64,000 nucleotides of DNA from Pseudodesulfovibrio indicus (GTDB taxonomy: Bacteria > Desulfobacterota > Desulfovibrionia > Desulfovibrionales > Desulfovibrionaceae): positions 3,763,486 to 3,827,485 of the forward strand of contig NZ_CP014206.1 of the NCBI RefSeq assembly GCF_001563225.1, written 5' to 3'. Shown in pieces: positions 55,101-63,619 of this stretch (positions are counted from its first letter, which is position 1; each line of letters starts with the position of its first letter). The translations under genes and the position numbers were made by a program. Under the pieces are notes generated by a model. It ran no database searches, was not told where the DNA came from, and worked only from the letters and a program-made list of their open reading frames with translations.

Positions 55101-55334
55101 ACACAGCTGGAACCAGTCCTTCTGGTAGATCTCCTCGAACTCCCAGCCGGTCAGCTCCAGGAAATGTCGGTTCGCGAAAATGACCTTTCCCGCCGAGTCG
55201 AGGCTGACCACGATCTGGGGCATGGATTCGAGTACGCTTCGCCATTTGGTCTCCAGGCCGTAGAGCCTGGCTTCCAGTTCGGCGATCCGCTGTCTGCTCA
55301 GTGCCAACTCGTCCTTTTCCACTGACTCCTCCAT
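52176..55334 (-). CDS. Cytoplasmic multi-PAS hybrid histidine kinase
   Basis: The 1,052-residue protein contains a short coiled coil, then about five PAS domains (about 20-140, 165-290, 325-440, 450-565, 575-700). HisKA follows (His in FLTNMSHEIRTPLNGI), then HATPase (DTGMGIPDDK, GAGLGLSICRNL). A C-terminal receiver (VVLMDIQMPVMDG) ends it. No membrane helix is present. I placed the start at ATG 55334 (MEESVEKDEL); the ribosome-binding site is weak and a longer form from 55460 is possible. It lies 113 bases upstream of the TorT-like gene on the same strand. Confidence 0.88.
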   Translation of the reverse strand: MEESVEKDELALSRQRIAELEARLYGLETKWRSVLESMPQIVVSLDSAGKVIFANRHFLELTGWEFEEIYQKDWFQLCLPETVRDSVRAIFLQSLELGEVGPHSCHVNEIVTRRGKVRKVSWFNVITRETDGGKMEVTSIGFDLTAQEEANALAQASEERLTLALEAANYVVWDLDCATEEVYVSPQLYDLLGLDRGELAPTYEAWMGLVHPDDRPGFEASLREAIRDEAGFEREVRLLTGSGLMKWFLIRGKAVRSGTGSGSPRMAGTLLDIHDTKTAEEELRRAKMAADLANSALRVNMAHLRTLMETMPELVWVKDVNGVFLFCNHRFERLYGATEEEIVGRTDYDFVDRELADFFREHDRKAIAMGGPYTFEETVTYSDDGHVEELETIKTPLYGDNGKLVGVLGVARDITERKRIADRLKESEVRFKALHNASFGGIVIHDKGLILDTNLGLSEISGYSVDELIGMDGLLLIAESSRKKVMDNILAGYEKPYEVMGLRRNGEEYPLRLEARNIPYKGKAVRVVEFRDITERRRAEAELRDSEQRHRVIIENSPLGMIRFSEQGIILDCNDRFVEMMGSSREALLGFNTLRQSDPDMRRALGVAINGSPSSYEDYYTSVTGNKATFLHVQFNPVNPGQSPTEVIATLEDFSQRKQAQDALERAKEQAEAYSRSKTEFLTNMSHEIRTPLNGIMGMLQLIQASGTTPEQAEYTDAALQSSRRLMNLLSDILDLSRVEAGKLVMREVPFDLVETCEQVCDLFKLTATQTGVRLDCRLGDGVPREVFGDSVRLQQVLTNLLGNAFKFTTQGAVSLSAHRLADDRDGRYRLLFTVADTGMGIPDDKVDTLFDAFTQVSQGYTRQHQGAGLGLSICRNLVSLMGGSMAIDSEEGRGTTLYVSIPLGRGEPQERQMPEPETLPEQRIDGLSVLMAEDERVNSLVMQRVLEKEGHRVVSVENGWELLETLRAGTYDVVLMDIQMPVMDGVETSLAIRAGRAGKENASIPIVAVTAYAMVGDREKFLEAGMDGYLVKPIEVDKLQRILAGVHRGGR

Positions 55335-55451
55335 GAAGGGAGCCGGGGGCGGAATGGCCCCGGCGGCTATCGCAAGGGCATAGCACGAAAAGGAGTATGA
55401 AAGGAATGGGATTAGATTTTCCCTCTTTCCCAAATGGTTATTCCGCCGCAG

Positions 55452-55480
55452 TTGACACATGACCGAACCGACCGATGTAT
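55452..55480 (+). promoter_or_regulatory. Candidate promoter of the SLC13-type transporter gene
   Basis: TTGACA (55452-55457) is followed after 17 bases by ATGTAT, with TATGCT three bases farther. The ATG of the transporter is about 75 bases downstream. The 55335-55555 interval holds no gene. Confidence 0.45.
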
Positions 55481-55555
55481 GCTACGTTTCGCTCAACGCG
55501 GGACAGCGCGCCCGCCGTCGGCCCGAAACAGCCAACCCCGCAGGCAGGAACGCCC

Positions 55556-57391
55556 ATGTTCATTCCCTCTCCGCCCAACGCCCACGCCGCCGCCGTGCTC
55601 CTGCTGACCGGCCTCGCCCTGGTCCTCTTCAGCCGCGAAAAGCTCCCCCTGGAGACCTCCAGTCTGGTCGTCCTCGTCCTCCTGGCCGTGGGGTTCGAGG
55701 TCTTCCCCTACGCCGACGGCGGCCACGCCCTGCGGGCGGTGGACTTTTTCCTCGGCTTCGGCAACGAGGCCCTGGTGGCGGTCTGCGCCCTGATGATCGC
55801 CGGACAGGGCATCCTGCGCACCGGCGCGCTGGACCCCGTGGGCCGCATCCTGGCCCGGTTCTGGCGGGTCAGCCCCAAGCTCTCCCTGCTGCTGACCCTG
55901 CTCTTGGGCGGATTCATCAGCGCCTTCATCAACAACGTGCCGGTGGTGGTCCTGCTGCTTCCGGTGCTGATCAGCGTGTCGCTCAAGACCGGAGATTCGG
56001 CCGCGCGCGTGCTCATGCCCATGGGGTTCTCCACCCTGCTCGGCGGCACGGCCACGACCATCGGCACGTCCACCAACCTGCTGGTGGTCTCGGTGGCAAT
56101 GGAGATGGGGCTGCCCCGGTTCGGGATGTTCGACTTCATGGCCCCGGCGGTCCTGGCCGGGGGAGTGGGCGTCCTCTACCTCTGGCTGGTGGCCCCCAGG
56201 CTGCTGCCCAAGAAGGACATCTGCATCGCCGACGCTTCGCCCCGCATCTTCACCGCCCACCTGGCCGTAGCCGAGGGCGGCCCCCTGGACGGCAAGCCGC
56301 TGCTCCGGGCCCTGGAGCTGACCGACGGGAAGATGAAGATTTCGGCCCTGGAGCGGGGCGAGGGCAACCAGGTCATGCTCCTGCCGGACGTGATCCTCGC
56401 GCCCGGCGACCACATGGTGGTCAGCGACACCCCTGAGCGGCTCAAGGAGTTCGAGACCGTGCTCCACGGCACCCTCTACCCGGTGGGTTCCGAGGACCAG
56501 CCTGTCAGCGAAGACAACCCGCTGCACGAGGAGGACCAGCAGATCGCGGAGATCGCCGTGTACCAGGGGTCCCGGCTGGAGGGGACGACCCTGAACAACT
56601 ACCATTTCGCGGAGCGGGCCGGGGTCATCGCCCTGGCCATCCACCGCTCGGGCAAGCGGTTCGAGCGCGTCCGCGACCACGTGAGCGACCTGCGCCTCCA
56701 GTCCGGCGACATCCTGCTGGTTCAGGGGCCGCGCCGGAACATCGAGGAGCTCAAGCGCAGCACGGACTTCCTGGTGCTCGACTCGACCATGGACCTGCCC
56801 TACTCGCGCAAGGCCCCCCTGGCCCTGGCCATCATGCTCGCCGTGATCCTGGCCGCGGCGGCGGGGCTGCTGCCCATCGCCATCAGCGCCACCGTGGGCG
56901 CGCTGCTCATGATCCTGACCGGCTGCCTGACCTGGCGGGACGCCTCCCGCGCCCTGTCGGTCCAGGTGGTGCTCATCGTGGTCACCAGCCTGGCCCTGGG
57001 TACGGCCATGATCCGCACGGGCGGGGCGCAGTATCTCGGCTCGGTGTTCGTGGCCCTGTCCGGCGGCGCGGGGCCGACCGTCGCCCTGTCCGGGCTGATG
57101 CTGCTCATGGCGCTGTTGACCAACATCATCTCCAACAACGCCACGGCGGTCATCGGCACGCCCATCGCCGTGTCCATCGCCGCCCAGATGGGGCTGCCGC
57201 CCCAGCCTTTCGTGCTGGCCGTGCTGTTCGGCGCGAACATGAGCTACGCCACGCCCATGGCCTACAAGACCAACCTGCTGGTCATGAACGCGGGCGAATA
57301 CGCCTTCGCCGATTTCCTCAAGGTGGGCATACCCCTGGTCCTGATCATGTGGGGCGCGTTTTCGTTCCTGTTGCCTTTCTATTACTTGTGA
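55556..57391 (+). CDS. SLC13/DASS-type anion permease with internal TrkA-C domains
   Basis: The 611-residue membrane protein has two halves of hydrophobic helices separated by a soluble region (about 210-410). That region holds two RCK_C/TrkA-C modules (DGKPLLRALELTDGKMKI, and LEGTTLNNYHFAERAGVIAL). The helix-break motifs SAFINNVPVVVLLLPV and NIISNNATAVIGTPIAV are the family signature, as in ion-coupled sulfate or dicarboxylate carriers. Sulfate is an appealing substrate for a sulfate reducer but is inference. AGGAA precedes ATG 55556. Confidence 0.87.
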   Translation: MFIPSPPNAHAAAVLLLTGLALVLFSREKLPLETSSLVVLVLLAVGFEVFPYADGGHALRAVDFFLGFGNEALVAVCALMIAGQGILRTGALDPVGRILARFWRVSPKLSLLLTLLLGGFISAFINNVPVVVLLLPVLISVSLKTGDSAARVLMPMGFSTLLGGTATTIGTSTNLLVVSVAMEMGLPRFGMFDFMAPAVLAGGVGVLYLWLVAPRLLPKKDICIADASPRIFTAHLAVAEGGPLDGKPLLRALELTDGKMKISALERGEGNQVMLLPDVILAPGDHMVVSDTPERLKEFETVLHGTLYPVGSEDQPVSEDNPLHEEDQQIAEIAVYQGSRLEGTTLNNYHFAERAGVIALAIHRSGKRFERVRDHVSDLRLQSGDILLVQGPRRNIEELKRSTDFLVLDSTMDLPYSRKAPLALAIMLAVILAAAAGLLPIAISATVGALLMILTGCLTWRDASRALSVQVVLIVVTSLALGTAMIRTGGAQYLGSVFVALSGGAGPTVALSGLMLLMALLTNIISNNATAVIGTPIAVSIAAQMGLPPQPFVLAVLFGANMSYATPMAYKTNLLVMNAGEYAFADFLKVGIPLVLIMWGAFSFLLPFYYL

Positions 57392-57444
57392 CGCATCCTA
57401 GAGTCGGAAGCCCTTGTCCTTCGACCCGCAACCCCACGGAGCCC

Positions 57445-57918
57445 ATGAAAAAGATACGAGAACCGAAGATGATCATCGGCTGGCGCGAGTGGCTCGCCCT
57501 CCCGGACCTCAATGTCCCGGCCATCAAGGCCAAGGTGGACACCGGGGCCAGGACCTCCGCCCTGCACGCCTTCGACGTGGTCCCCTTCGAGCGGGACGGC
57601 GTCCCCCACGTGGCCTTCAACGTCCATCCGCTCCAGGGCGACGACGACCTGGTCATCCCCTGCGCCGCGCCCCTGGTGGACCGCAGGAATGTCACCAATT
57701 CGGGTGGACAAAGCCAGAAGCGGTATGTCATAGCGACCACCCTGCTCATCGCGGGCAGGTCCTGGCCCATTGAACTGACCCTGACCAATCGGGACGAAAT
57801 GAAGTTCCGCATGCTCCTCGGCCGGAACGCCATGTCCGGCCGGCTCGTCGTCGATCCCTCCCTGTCCATGCAGGGCGGCGGCAAACACGGGAAAAAGGCA
57901 TACGAGAACAAACGCTAG
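57445..57918 (+). CDS. RimB-like retropepsin-type aspartic protease
   Basis: The 157-residue protein belongs to the small family once called ATP-dependent zinc protease, later recognised as retropepsin-like. The active-site-like motif is [14 protein letters not shown] (about 26-39), and ends with [19 protein letters not shown]. In other bacteria (RimB) it trims glutamate tails that RimK adds to ribosomal protein S6. It is followed after 14 bases by rimK, supporting that pairing. No signal peptide is present. Confidence 0.88.
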   Translation: MKKIREPKMIIGWREWLALPDLNVPAIKAKVDTGARTSALHAFDVVPFERDGVPHVAFNVHPLQGDDDLVIPCAAPLVDRRNVTNSGGQSQKRYVIATTLLIAGRSWPIELTLTNRDEMKFRMLLGRNAMSGRLVVDPSLSMQGGGKHGKKAYENKR

Positions 57919-57932
57919 CCAAAAGAGTTTCA

Positions 57933-58838
57933 ATGAAGATCGTCATCCTGTCGAGAAAGAGCAGCCTGTACTCCACCCAGGCCCTGGTGGACGCCGGAAA
58001 GGCGGCGGGCCATACCGTGGAAGTCATCAATCCCCTGCGCTGCTACATGAACATCACCTCCCACAACCCCTCCATCCACTACAAGGGAGAGAGCGTGGAC
58101 AACGTGGACGCGGTCATCCCGCGCATCGGCGCGTCCATCACCTTTTTCGGATGCGCGGTGGTGCGCCAGTTCGAGATGATGGGCGTCTACAGCCTGAACG
58201 AATCCATCGCCATCACCCGCTCGCGCGACAAGCTGCGCAGCCTCCAGCTCCTCTCGCGCAAGGGCATCGGCCTGCCCGTCACCGGGTTCGCCAGCTCCAC
58301 CAAGTTCACCGGCGACCTCATCGACCTGGTGGGCGGCGCGCCCCTGGTGGTCAAGCTCCTTGAAGGAACCCAGGGCATCGGCGTGGTCCTGGCCGAGACC
58401 CGGCACGCGGCCGAGAGCGTCATCCAGGCGTTCCAGGGCCTGAACGCCAACATCCTGGTCCAGGAATACATCAAGGAATCCAAGGGCACGGACCTCCGCT
58501 GCCTGGTGGTGGGCGGCAAGGTCGTGGCGGCCATGAAGCGCACCGCGGGCAAGGGCGACTTCCGCTCCAACATCCACCGCGGCGGCACCGCCGAACCGGT
58601 GCGGATCACCCCGGAGGAACGGTCCACCGCGGTCCGGGCCGCCCGGATCATGGGCCTCAACGTCTGCGGCGTGGACCTCCTGCGCTCCAACCACGGCCCG
58701 GTGGTCATGGAGGTCAATTCCTCCCCCGGCCTGGAGGGCATCGAGAAGGCCACCGGCATCAACATCGCGGCCAAGATCATCGAATTCATCGAAAAGAACG
58801 CCAAGCCCGGCAAGACCAAGACGCGCGGCAAGGGATAG
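57933..58838 (+). CDS. rimK: RimK-type ATP-grasp glutamate ligase
   Basis: The 301-residue ATP-grasp enzyme has [19 protein letters not shown] (ATP-binding Lys), [19 protein letters not shown], and Mg-binding [26 protein letters not shown]. It matches RimK, which adds glutamates to the ribosomal S6 C terminus. It sits between the RimB-like protease gene and a deacylase gene, the conserved trio. It is the second ATP-grasp enzyme in the window, but is clearly distinct from the GAK one. Confidence 0.94.
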   Translation: MKIVILSRKSSLYSTQALVDAGKAAGHTVEVINPLRCYMNITSHNPSIHYKGESVDNVDAVIPRIGASITFFGCAVVRQFEMMGVYSLNESIAITRSRDKLRSLQLLSRKGIGLPVTGFASSTKFTGDLIDLVGGAPLVVKLLEGTQGIGVVLAETRHAAESVIQAFQGLNANILVQEYIKESKGTDLRCLVVGGKVVAAMKRTAGKGDFRSNIHRGGTAEPVRITPEERSTAVRAARIMGLNVCGVDLLRSNHGPVVMEVNSSPGLEGIEKATGINIAAKIIEFIEKNAKPGKTKTRGKG

Positions 58839-58864
58839 CCCGCCCGCGCGGACACGGGGAAACC

Positions 58865-59890
58865 ATGACCAGAGCTTCCGTGAAGATGGGCGGCCAGGCC
58901 GTTGCCGCCGGGACATCCAAGACCATCCTGCTCCCGGTGCCCGACACCTCCCTGCGCCAGGGATCGGTCATGCCGGTCCATCTTTTTCACGGACGGCGCG
59001 AAGGCCCCTCCCTGTTCGTCTGCGCGGCCATCCACGGCGACGAGCTGAACGGCATCGAGATCATCCGGCGGCTGACGCGGCTCAAGCGGCTCAAGCAGCT
59101 GGCCGGGACCCTCTACGCCATCCCCATCGTCAATGTGTACGGGTTCCTGGCCAACACCCGCTACCTGCCCGACCGGCGCGACCTGAACCGGTTCTTCCCC
59201 GGCAAGGAGGGCGGGTCCCTGGCCTCGGAGCTGGCCTCGGTCTTCTTCGAAAACGTGGTCCGGCGGTGCGGCTACGGCATCGACCTGCACACCGCGTCCA
59301 ACCACCGCAAGAACCTGCCCCACATCCGGGGCGACATGGCCGACGCCGAGGTCCTGTCCATGGCCGAGGCGTTCGGCGCGCCCCTGGCCCTGGACATGGC
59401 CCCCATGGAGGGGTCCCTGCGGGCGGCGGCCATGGAGAGCGGAATCAAGGTCCTGCTCTTCGAGGCGGGCGAGGCGCTCCGGTTCGACGAGTTTTCCATC
59501 CGCGCGGGGCTGCGCGGCATCACTTCGGTATTGGAGTCATTGGGCATGCTTCCGGCGGGCAAGCGGTCGAGAAAGCGCGTTCCGTTGCAGATCGCCACGG
59601 ACAGGGCGTGGTGCCGCGCACCGGCCAGCGGGCTGTTCCGGGCCACGGCCCGGCTCGGCCAGCACGTGCGCAAGGGCGAGGTCCTGGGCGCCATCCACGA
59701 CCCCTTCGGCAGCCGCTCGGCGGACCTGGTCGCGCCCAAGGACGGCATGATCATAGGCGATCAGTCCCTGGGCGCGGTTTATAAAGGCGACGCCATCATG
59801 CACATCGCGTCCTTCGACGCCCCGCGCCAGGCGCAGGCCTCGGTGGACGAGTATTCCGAGATGGTCATGGACGACCGCAGGGCGCGGTGA
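58865..59890 (+). CDS. Succinylglutamate desuccinylase/aspartoacylase-family metallohydrolase
   Basis: The 341-residue M14-like zinc enzyme has the metal-binding HGDELNGIE (about 57-65) and the second His in IDLHTASNHRKN (about 139-150). RYLPDRRDLNRFFPG lies between. The C-terminal ~90 residues form a beta domain resembling a biotinyl/lipoyl hammerhead (GLFRATARLGQHVRKGEVLG). It probably hydrolyses an amide on an N-acyl amino acid. Its coupling with rimK suggests action on a glutamylated substrate (inference). It begins 26 bases after rimK. Confidence 0.9.
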   Translation: MTRASVKMGGQAVAAGTSKTILLPVPDTSLRQGSVMPVHLFHGRREGPSLFVCAAIHGDELNGIEIIRRLTRLKRLKQLAGTLYAIPIVNVYGFLANTRYLPDRRDLNRFFPGKEGGSLASELASVFFENVVRRCGYGIDLHTASNHRKNLPHIRGDMADAEVLSMAEAFGAPLALDMAPMEGSLRAAAMESGIKVLLFEAGEALRFDEFSIRAGLRGITSVLESLGMLPAGKRSRKRVPLQIATDRAWCRAPASGLFRATARLGQHVRKGEVLGAIHDPFGSRSADLVAPKDGMIIGDQSLGAVYKGDAIMHIASFDAPRQAQASVDEYSEMVMDDRRAR

Positions 59891-59928
59891 TCCGGGGGGC
59901 CGGAGAGCGCCCCCCCCCTGTCCGGGCA

Positions 59929-60105
59929 TCAGCCCTTGGGGCCGAGCAGCAGCCAGAGCAGGAAGCCGATGATCGGGAAGACCAGCACCAGCACGATCCA
60001 CAGGACCTTGGAGCCGGTTCCCGCCCCGCTCTGAAAGATCTTGACCAGGGCCCACACGTCCAGCACCAGGACAGCCAGTCCGAGTAATCCGCCGAATCCG
60101 CTCAT
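59929..60105 (-). CDS. 58-residue PLD-nuclease-N-type membrane protein
   Basis: The translated product starts MSGFGGLLGLAVLVLDVWAL, continues through KIFQSGAGTGSKVLW, and ends GFLLWLLLGPKG. Two hydrophobic helices are separated by a short polar turn, and the WIVLVLVFPIIGFLLWLL pattern matches the short PLDc_N (phospholipase D nuclease N-terminal) family. GGAG lies 6 bases before ATG 60105. It is convergent with the deacylase gene. Function is unknown. Confidence 0.82.
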   Translation of the reverse strand: MSGFGGLLGLAVLVLDVWALVKIFQSGAGTGSKVLWIVLVLVFPIIGFLLWLLLGPKG

Positions 60106-60219
60106 ATTCCACTCCAGTGTTCGAGGTCGAGGCAGTCCCCTCCTTGCCGGGCCGCTCCCGCGGGAGGACGAGGTTCCACCCTATCACAACTCGCCGCAGG
60201 CGGACAACCTGGGGCGCGG

Positions 60220-61287
60220 TCATTCATCCGTAACATCCCCCGTATTCTCAAGAACCACCCGCCGCCGGGGCAGGCAGTCGGGGTGGTGCTCCTTGAGGAA
60301 CGCGATCAGCCCCTCGCGCACCAGGCAACGGAGGTCCCAGGCGCGCGGCGCGTCCGGCGCGCCGACCAGGGCGCGCAGGGTGATGCTCTCGGTCCCGGCG
60401 TCGGTCACCTGGAGCACGCAGGTCTTGCCGTCCCACAGCCGACCGGCCCCCTCGCACAGCCGTCTCAATTCCTCGCGCACCGGCTCCAGGGGCGTGGCGT
60501 AGTCCACGTGGATGAAGACCGAACCGATGATCTCGGCGGACTTCTTGGTCCAGTTCTGGAACACGGTCTCCGTGAAATAGGTGATGGGCACCACCAGCCG
60601 CCGCTGGTCCCACAGCCGGACCACCACGTAGGTGAAGGTGATCTCCTCGATGCGCCCCCACTCGCCCTCGACGATGACCACGTCGTCCAGGTTGATGGGA
60701 TGGGTGAAGGCGATCTGAATGCCCGCGATGATCGAGCCGAAGGTCTTCTGCGCCGAGATGCCGAGCACGATGCTCAACACGCCCGCCGAGGCGAGCATGG
60801 TCCCGCCAAGCATCCGGAACCGCTCGAACTGCATGAGCACGGCGGCGGCCGCCGCAAACCAGATCACGACCACCAGGATACGGTGCAGGATGCGCACCTT
60901 GGTCTGGACCTGGCGCGCGCCCAGGTTGTCCTCTGCCTCCATGTCGTACTTCCAGCCGACCACGCCGGTCAGGGCGGCCAGCACCAGGGAGCACCCCCAG
61001 GCCGTCAGCACCACCCAGGCCGTATTCAGCGCCGCCCCGGCCTGACCGGACCAGGCCGGGCCGAGGTGCGACGGCGGAAACAGGATGGACAGGGCGACCA
61101 CCGAGGCGAAGACCGTCAGGAACACGGCCAAACGGCGCTTCAGGGACCGCGAGAGCTGCTCCCGCAGTTCGCTCCAGCGGTCCGAATCCCCCCGCCGAAG
61201 CAGCCGGATCAGGGCCAGGGCGCCCGCCCCCACCGCCGCCGCAAGAACGATCCGCACAAACCAGCCCGCCGTCACCGTGAAATCCAT
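60220..61287 (-). CDS. MscS-type mechanosensitive ion channel
   Basis: The 355-residue protein has four or five membrane helices. The pore-lining helix and beta domain follow: GVLSIVLGISAQKTFGSIIAG, then INLDDVVIVEGEWGRIEEITFTYVVVRLWD. This is the MscS signature. The C-terminal cytoplasmic vestibule spans about 240-355. It probably releases solutes upon osmotic downshock. GGGAGTGG precedes ATG 61287. It is divergently transcribed from the CorA gene. Confidence 0.93.
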   Translation of the reverse strand: MDFTVTAGWFVRIVLAAAVGAGALALIRLLRRGDSDRWSELREQLSRSLKRRLAVFLTVFASVVALSILFPPSHLGPAWSGQAGAALNTAWVVLTAWGCSLVLAALTGVVGWKYDMEAEDNLGARQVQTKVRILHRILVVVIWFAAAAAVLMQFERFRMLGGTMLASAGVLSIVLGISAQKTFGSIIAGIQIAFTHPINLDDVVIVEGEWGRIEEITFTYVVVRLWDQRRLVVPITYFTETVFQNWTKKSAEIIGSVFIHVDYATPLEPVREELRRLCEGAGRLWDGKTCVLQVTDAGTESITLRALVGAPDAPRAWDLRCLVREGLIAFLKEHHPDCLPRRRVVLENTGDVTDE

Positions 61288-61425
61288 GCTCCACTCCCTT
61301 CCCGCTCGTCTCTGCGGGTAAAAACTGTTCCTAACGCCAGGAATAGGGTATACCATGTTTTCGGCTCCCGGCAACGATGCAGACACACCGTCCCCTCTCC
61401 ACAGGGACAACCCGGAGGTAACGCC

Positions 61426-62490
61426 ATGGCCAGATTCCTCAACAACCGCGACCAGACCGCAGGCCTCCCGCCGGGCTCCCTGATCTTCGTGGGCCAGCGC
61501 AAGACCGACGTCCCGATCCTGCGGATGATCGACTACGACGGCGAAACCCTGCGCGAGGAGACGGTCGCGGATTCCGACGTGCTCCGGCCCTGCCTGACCA
61601 GCGACTCCACCTCCTGGCTCAACGTGGACGGGCTGCACGACCCCGAGGTCATGCGCCGTGTGGGCGATGCCTTCGCCATCCCGCCCCTGGTCCTGGAGGA
61701 CATCGTCAACACCGGCCACCGGCCCAAGCTGGAGGAATACCCGGACCTGCTCTTCACCACCCTCAAGATGCTCTCCCTGGACGAGGAGGAGAACCGCATC
61801 CAGGCCGAGCAGCTCTCCTGCGTGCTGACCGGCAAGTGTCTGATCACCTTCCAGGAGCAGCCGGGCGACGTGTTCGAGCCGGTGCGCGACCGCATCCGGC
61901 GACAGTCCGGCAGGCTGCGCCAGCGCGGCCCGGACTACCTGCTCTACGCCCTGCTCGACCGCGTGTTCGAAAACTATCTCAAGGTCGTCGAGGTGCTGGG
62001 CGAGCGCATCGAGGAGTTCGACGAGGAGGTCCTGGACGACCCGTCCGCCGAGCTGCTGGAGGAGATCAATGCCTACCGCAGGGAGATGGCCTACATCCGC
62101 AAGGCCGTGCGCCCGGCGCGGGAGATCGCCCTCAAGCTGGTGCGCACCGAAAACGGCCTGGTGGCCGACGAAACCCTGCCGTTCCTGCGCGACCTCCTGG
62201 ACCTGGCCGAGCAGGTCAGCGACGCGGTGGAGATCTACCGCGAGATGCTCGGCGACCACCTGAACAGCTACAACATGGCGGTCTCCAACCGCCTCAACGA
62301 CGTCATGAAGTTCCTGACCATCTTCGCCACCATCTTCATCCCCCTGTCCTTCCTGGCCGGGGTCTACGGCATGAACTTCGAGGTCATGCCCGAGCTGAGG
62401 TACCCCTACGGCTACTTCATCCTGCTCGGTTTCATGGCCTGCGTGGCAATCGGCATGCTCCTGTACTTCAGAAAGAAGAAATGGCTCTGA
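61426..62490 (+). CDS. corA: CorA-family magnesium/cobalt transporter
   Basis: The 354-residue protein has a long cytoplasmic domain (about 1-285) rich in coiled helices. Two C-terminal membrane helices follow, separated by the signature YGMNFEVMPEL (GMN selectivity motif). It ends with a Lys-rich tail. GGAGG is 6 bases before ATG 61426. It shares the 61288-61425 region with mscS, in divergent orientation. Confidence 0.96.
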   Translation: MARFLNNRDQTAGLPPGSLIFVGQRKTDVPILRMIDYDGETLREETVADSDVLRPCLTSDSTSWLNVDGLHDPEVMRRVGDAFAIPPLVLEDIVNTGHRPKLEEYPDLLFTTLKMLSLDEEENRIQAEQLSCVLTGKCLITFQEQPGDVFEPVRDRIRRQSGRLRQRGPDYLLYALLDRVFENYLKVVEVLGERIEEFDEEVLDDPSAELLEEINAYRREMAYIRKAVRPAREIALKLVRTENGLVADETLPFLRDLLDLAEQVSDAVEIYREMLGDHLNSYNMAVSNRLNDVMKFLTIFATIFIPLSFLAGVYGMNFEVMPELRYPYGYFILLGFMACVAIGMLLYFRKKKWL

Positions 62491-62519
62491 CGAGCGAAAT
62501 ACCGCCAAGCGAGGCAACC

Positions 62520-62813
62520 ATGGACACCCCGAACAACACCCCCGTCACCCCGGCCAAGCCCGAACAGACCCTGTGGCAGAAGATCCGCACCGGCTTCGAA
62601 GTGCTGGTGGTCCTCCTGTGGGTCGTGTTCCTGATCCAGAACACCGAGCAGACCCAGGTCTCCTTCCTGTGGATGACCCTGACCATCTCCCGGATCGTCA
62701 TGCTCCTCGGCACGCTCGGCATCGGCATGATCATCGGCGCGCTGCTCTGCTACCGGCTGTGCGTCAAGCGGGCCAGGAAGAAACAACAGCCTCCCTACGG
62801 CTACGGACAGTAA
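62520..62813 (+). CDS. LapA-domain (DUF1049) small membrane protein
   Basis: The 97-residue protein has a Pro/Thr-rich N terminus, then two helices: FEVLVVLLWVVFLIQNTEQT (NTE motif of the LapA domain) and IVMLLGTLGIGMIIGALLCY. A basic C terminus follows. ATG 62520 follows GAGG at 6 bases. It starts 29 bases after corA and may be co-transcribed. In E. coli, LapA family members take part in lipopolysaccharide assembly control; that role here is inference. Confidence 0.85.
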   Translation: MDTPNNTPVTPAKPEQTLWQKIRTGFEVLVVLLWVVFLIQNTEQTQVSFLWMTLTISRIVMLLGTLGIGMIIGALLCYRLCVKRARKKQQPPYGYGQ

Positions 62814-62906
62814 CGGTTCCGGCCCCTTGCGGTTTTGATCCGGCGACTTATTTCTATGGATGACCACAAAGGCGCACGGCGCCCCAAACAAGAGGAGAAA
62901 ATCGTG

Positions 62907-63503
62907 ATGAAGACATACACCCGCACCCTGCTGACGGCCGTCGCCCTGCTGCTGGCCGTCGCCCTGTCCACCCCGGCCCTGGCCCAGACCTGGAACGTGG
63001 ACCCGGACCACTCCGCGGCCCACTTCTCCATCCGCCACATGATGATCGCCCAGGTGCGCGGCATGTTCCCCGCCGTCACCGGAACCATCGACTTCGACAA
63101 GGACACCCCCGCCGCCTTCGACATCGCCATCGACGTGAACTCCATAGACACCGGCGTGGACGCCCGCGACACCCACCTCAAGAGCGGCGACTTCTTCGAC
63201 GTCGAGCACCACCCGTCCATGACCTTCAAGAGCACATCCGTGGCCAAGGGCGACAAGGGCTGGACCGTCAAGGGCGACCTGACCATCAAGGGCAAGACCC
63301 GGCCCGTGGACCTGACCGTCACCGGCCTGGACGACCCGCGCGTCGACCCATGGGGCAACACCCGGCGCGGCGCCACCGCCCTGTTCTCCGTCGACCGCCG
63401 CGACTTCGGCATCGACTGGAACGCCCCGCTCGACGGCGGCGGCTTCATGATCGGCAACACCGTCAACATCGCGGTGGACCTCGAAGCCATCATGCCCAAG
63501 TAA
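62907..63503 (+). CDS. YceI-family periplasmic protein
   Basis: The 198-residue protein has a signal peptide (MKTYTRTLLTAVALLLAVAL, cleavage after about ALAQ). A YceI lipocalin-like domain covers the whole mature part: WNVDPDHSAAHFSIRHMMI, SGDFFDVEHHPSMTFKSTS, and GATALFSVDRRDFGIDWN. YceI proteins bind isoprenoid-like lipids in the periplasm. GAGGAG lies 11 bases before ATG 62907; a GTG one codon upstream is an alternative start. Confidence 0.93.
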   Translation: MKTYTRTLLTAVALLLAVALSTPALAQTWNVDPDHSAAHFSIRHMMIAQVRGMFPAVTGTIDFDKDTPAAFDIAIDVNSIDTGVDARDTHLKSGDFFDVEHHPSMTFKSTSVAKGDKGWTVKGDLTIKGKTRPVDLTVTGLDDPRVDPWGNTRRGATALFSVDRRDFGIDWNAPLDGGGFMIGNTVNIAVDLEAIMPK

Positions 63504-63510
63504 GGGAAAC

Positions 63511-63574
63511 GCCTCCGGCGGTCGGGGGAAGGGGAGAGGAAACCCCTTTGAGAAGGGTTGCCCCTCTCCCTTCC
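63511..63574 (+). repeat. GC-rich hairpin repeat, copy 3
   Basis: The repeat begins GCCTCCGGCGGTCGGGGG, 7 bases after the YceI stop. The stem (GGAAGGGGAGAGG / CCCCTCTCCCTTCC) is less perfect than in copies 1 and 2, with an inner AACCC/GGGTT. It faces an inverted copy across a bidirectional terminator. Confidence 0.75.
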
Positions 63575-63581
63575 TAAACTT

Positions 63582-63615
63582 TTGGGGCTGACATAGTTAT
63601 CTATGTCAGCCCCAA
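63582..63615. terminator. Perfect 15-bp bidirectional terminator hairpin
   Basis: TTGGGGCTGACATAG and CTATGTCAGCCCCAA form a 15-bp perfect stem with a TTAT loop. A/T-rich flanks lie on both sides, between the convergent YceI and lactate-dehydrogenase-like genes. Confidence 0.8.
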
Positions 63616-63619
63616 TAAC

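Noticed and set aside
48924-55334. A torS-torT-torR-torCA respiratory locus
   Set aside because: Only a TorT-like protein is present; no TorR-type regulator, TMAO reductase or pentahaem cytochrome is encoded, and the kinases do not have the TorS architecture.
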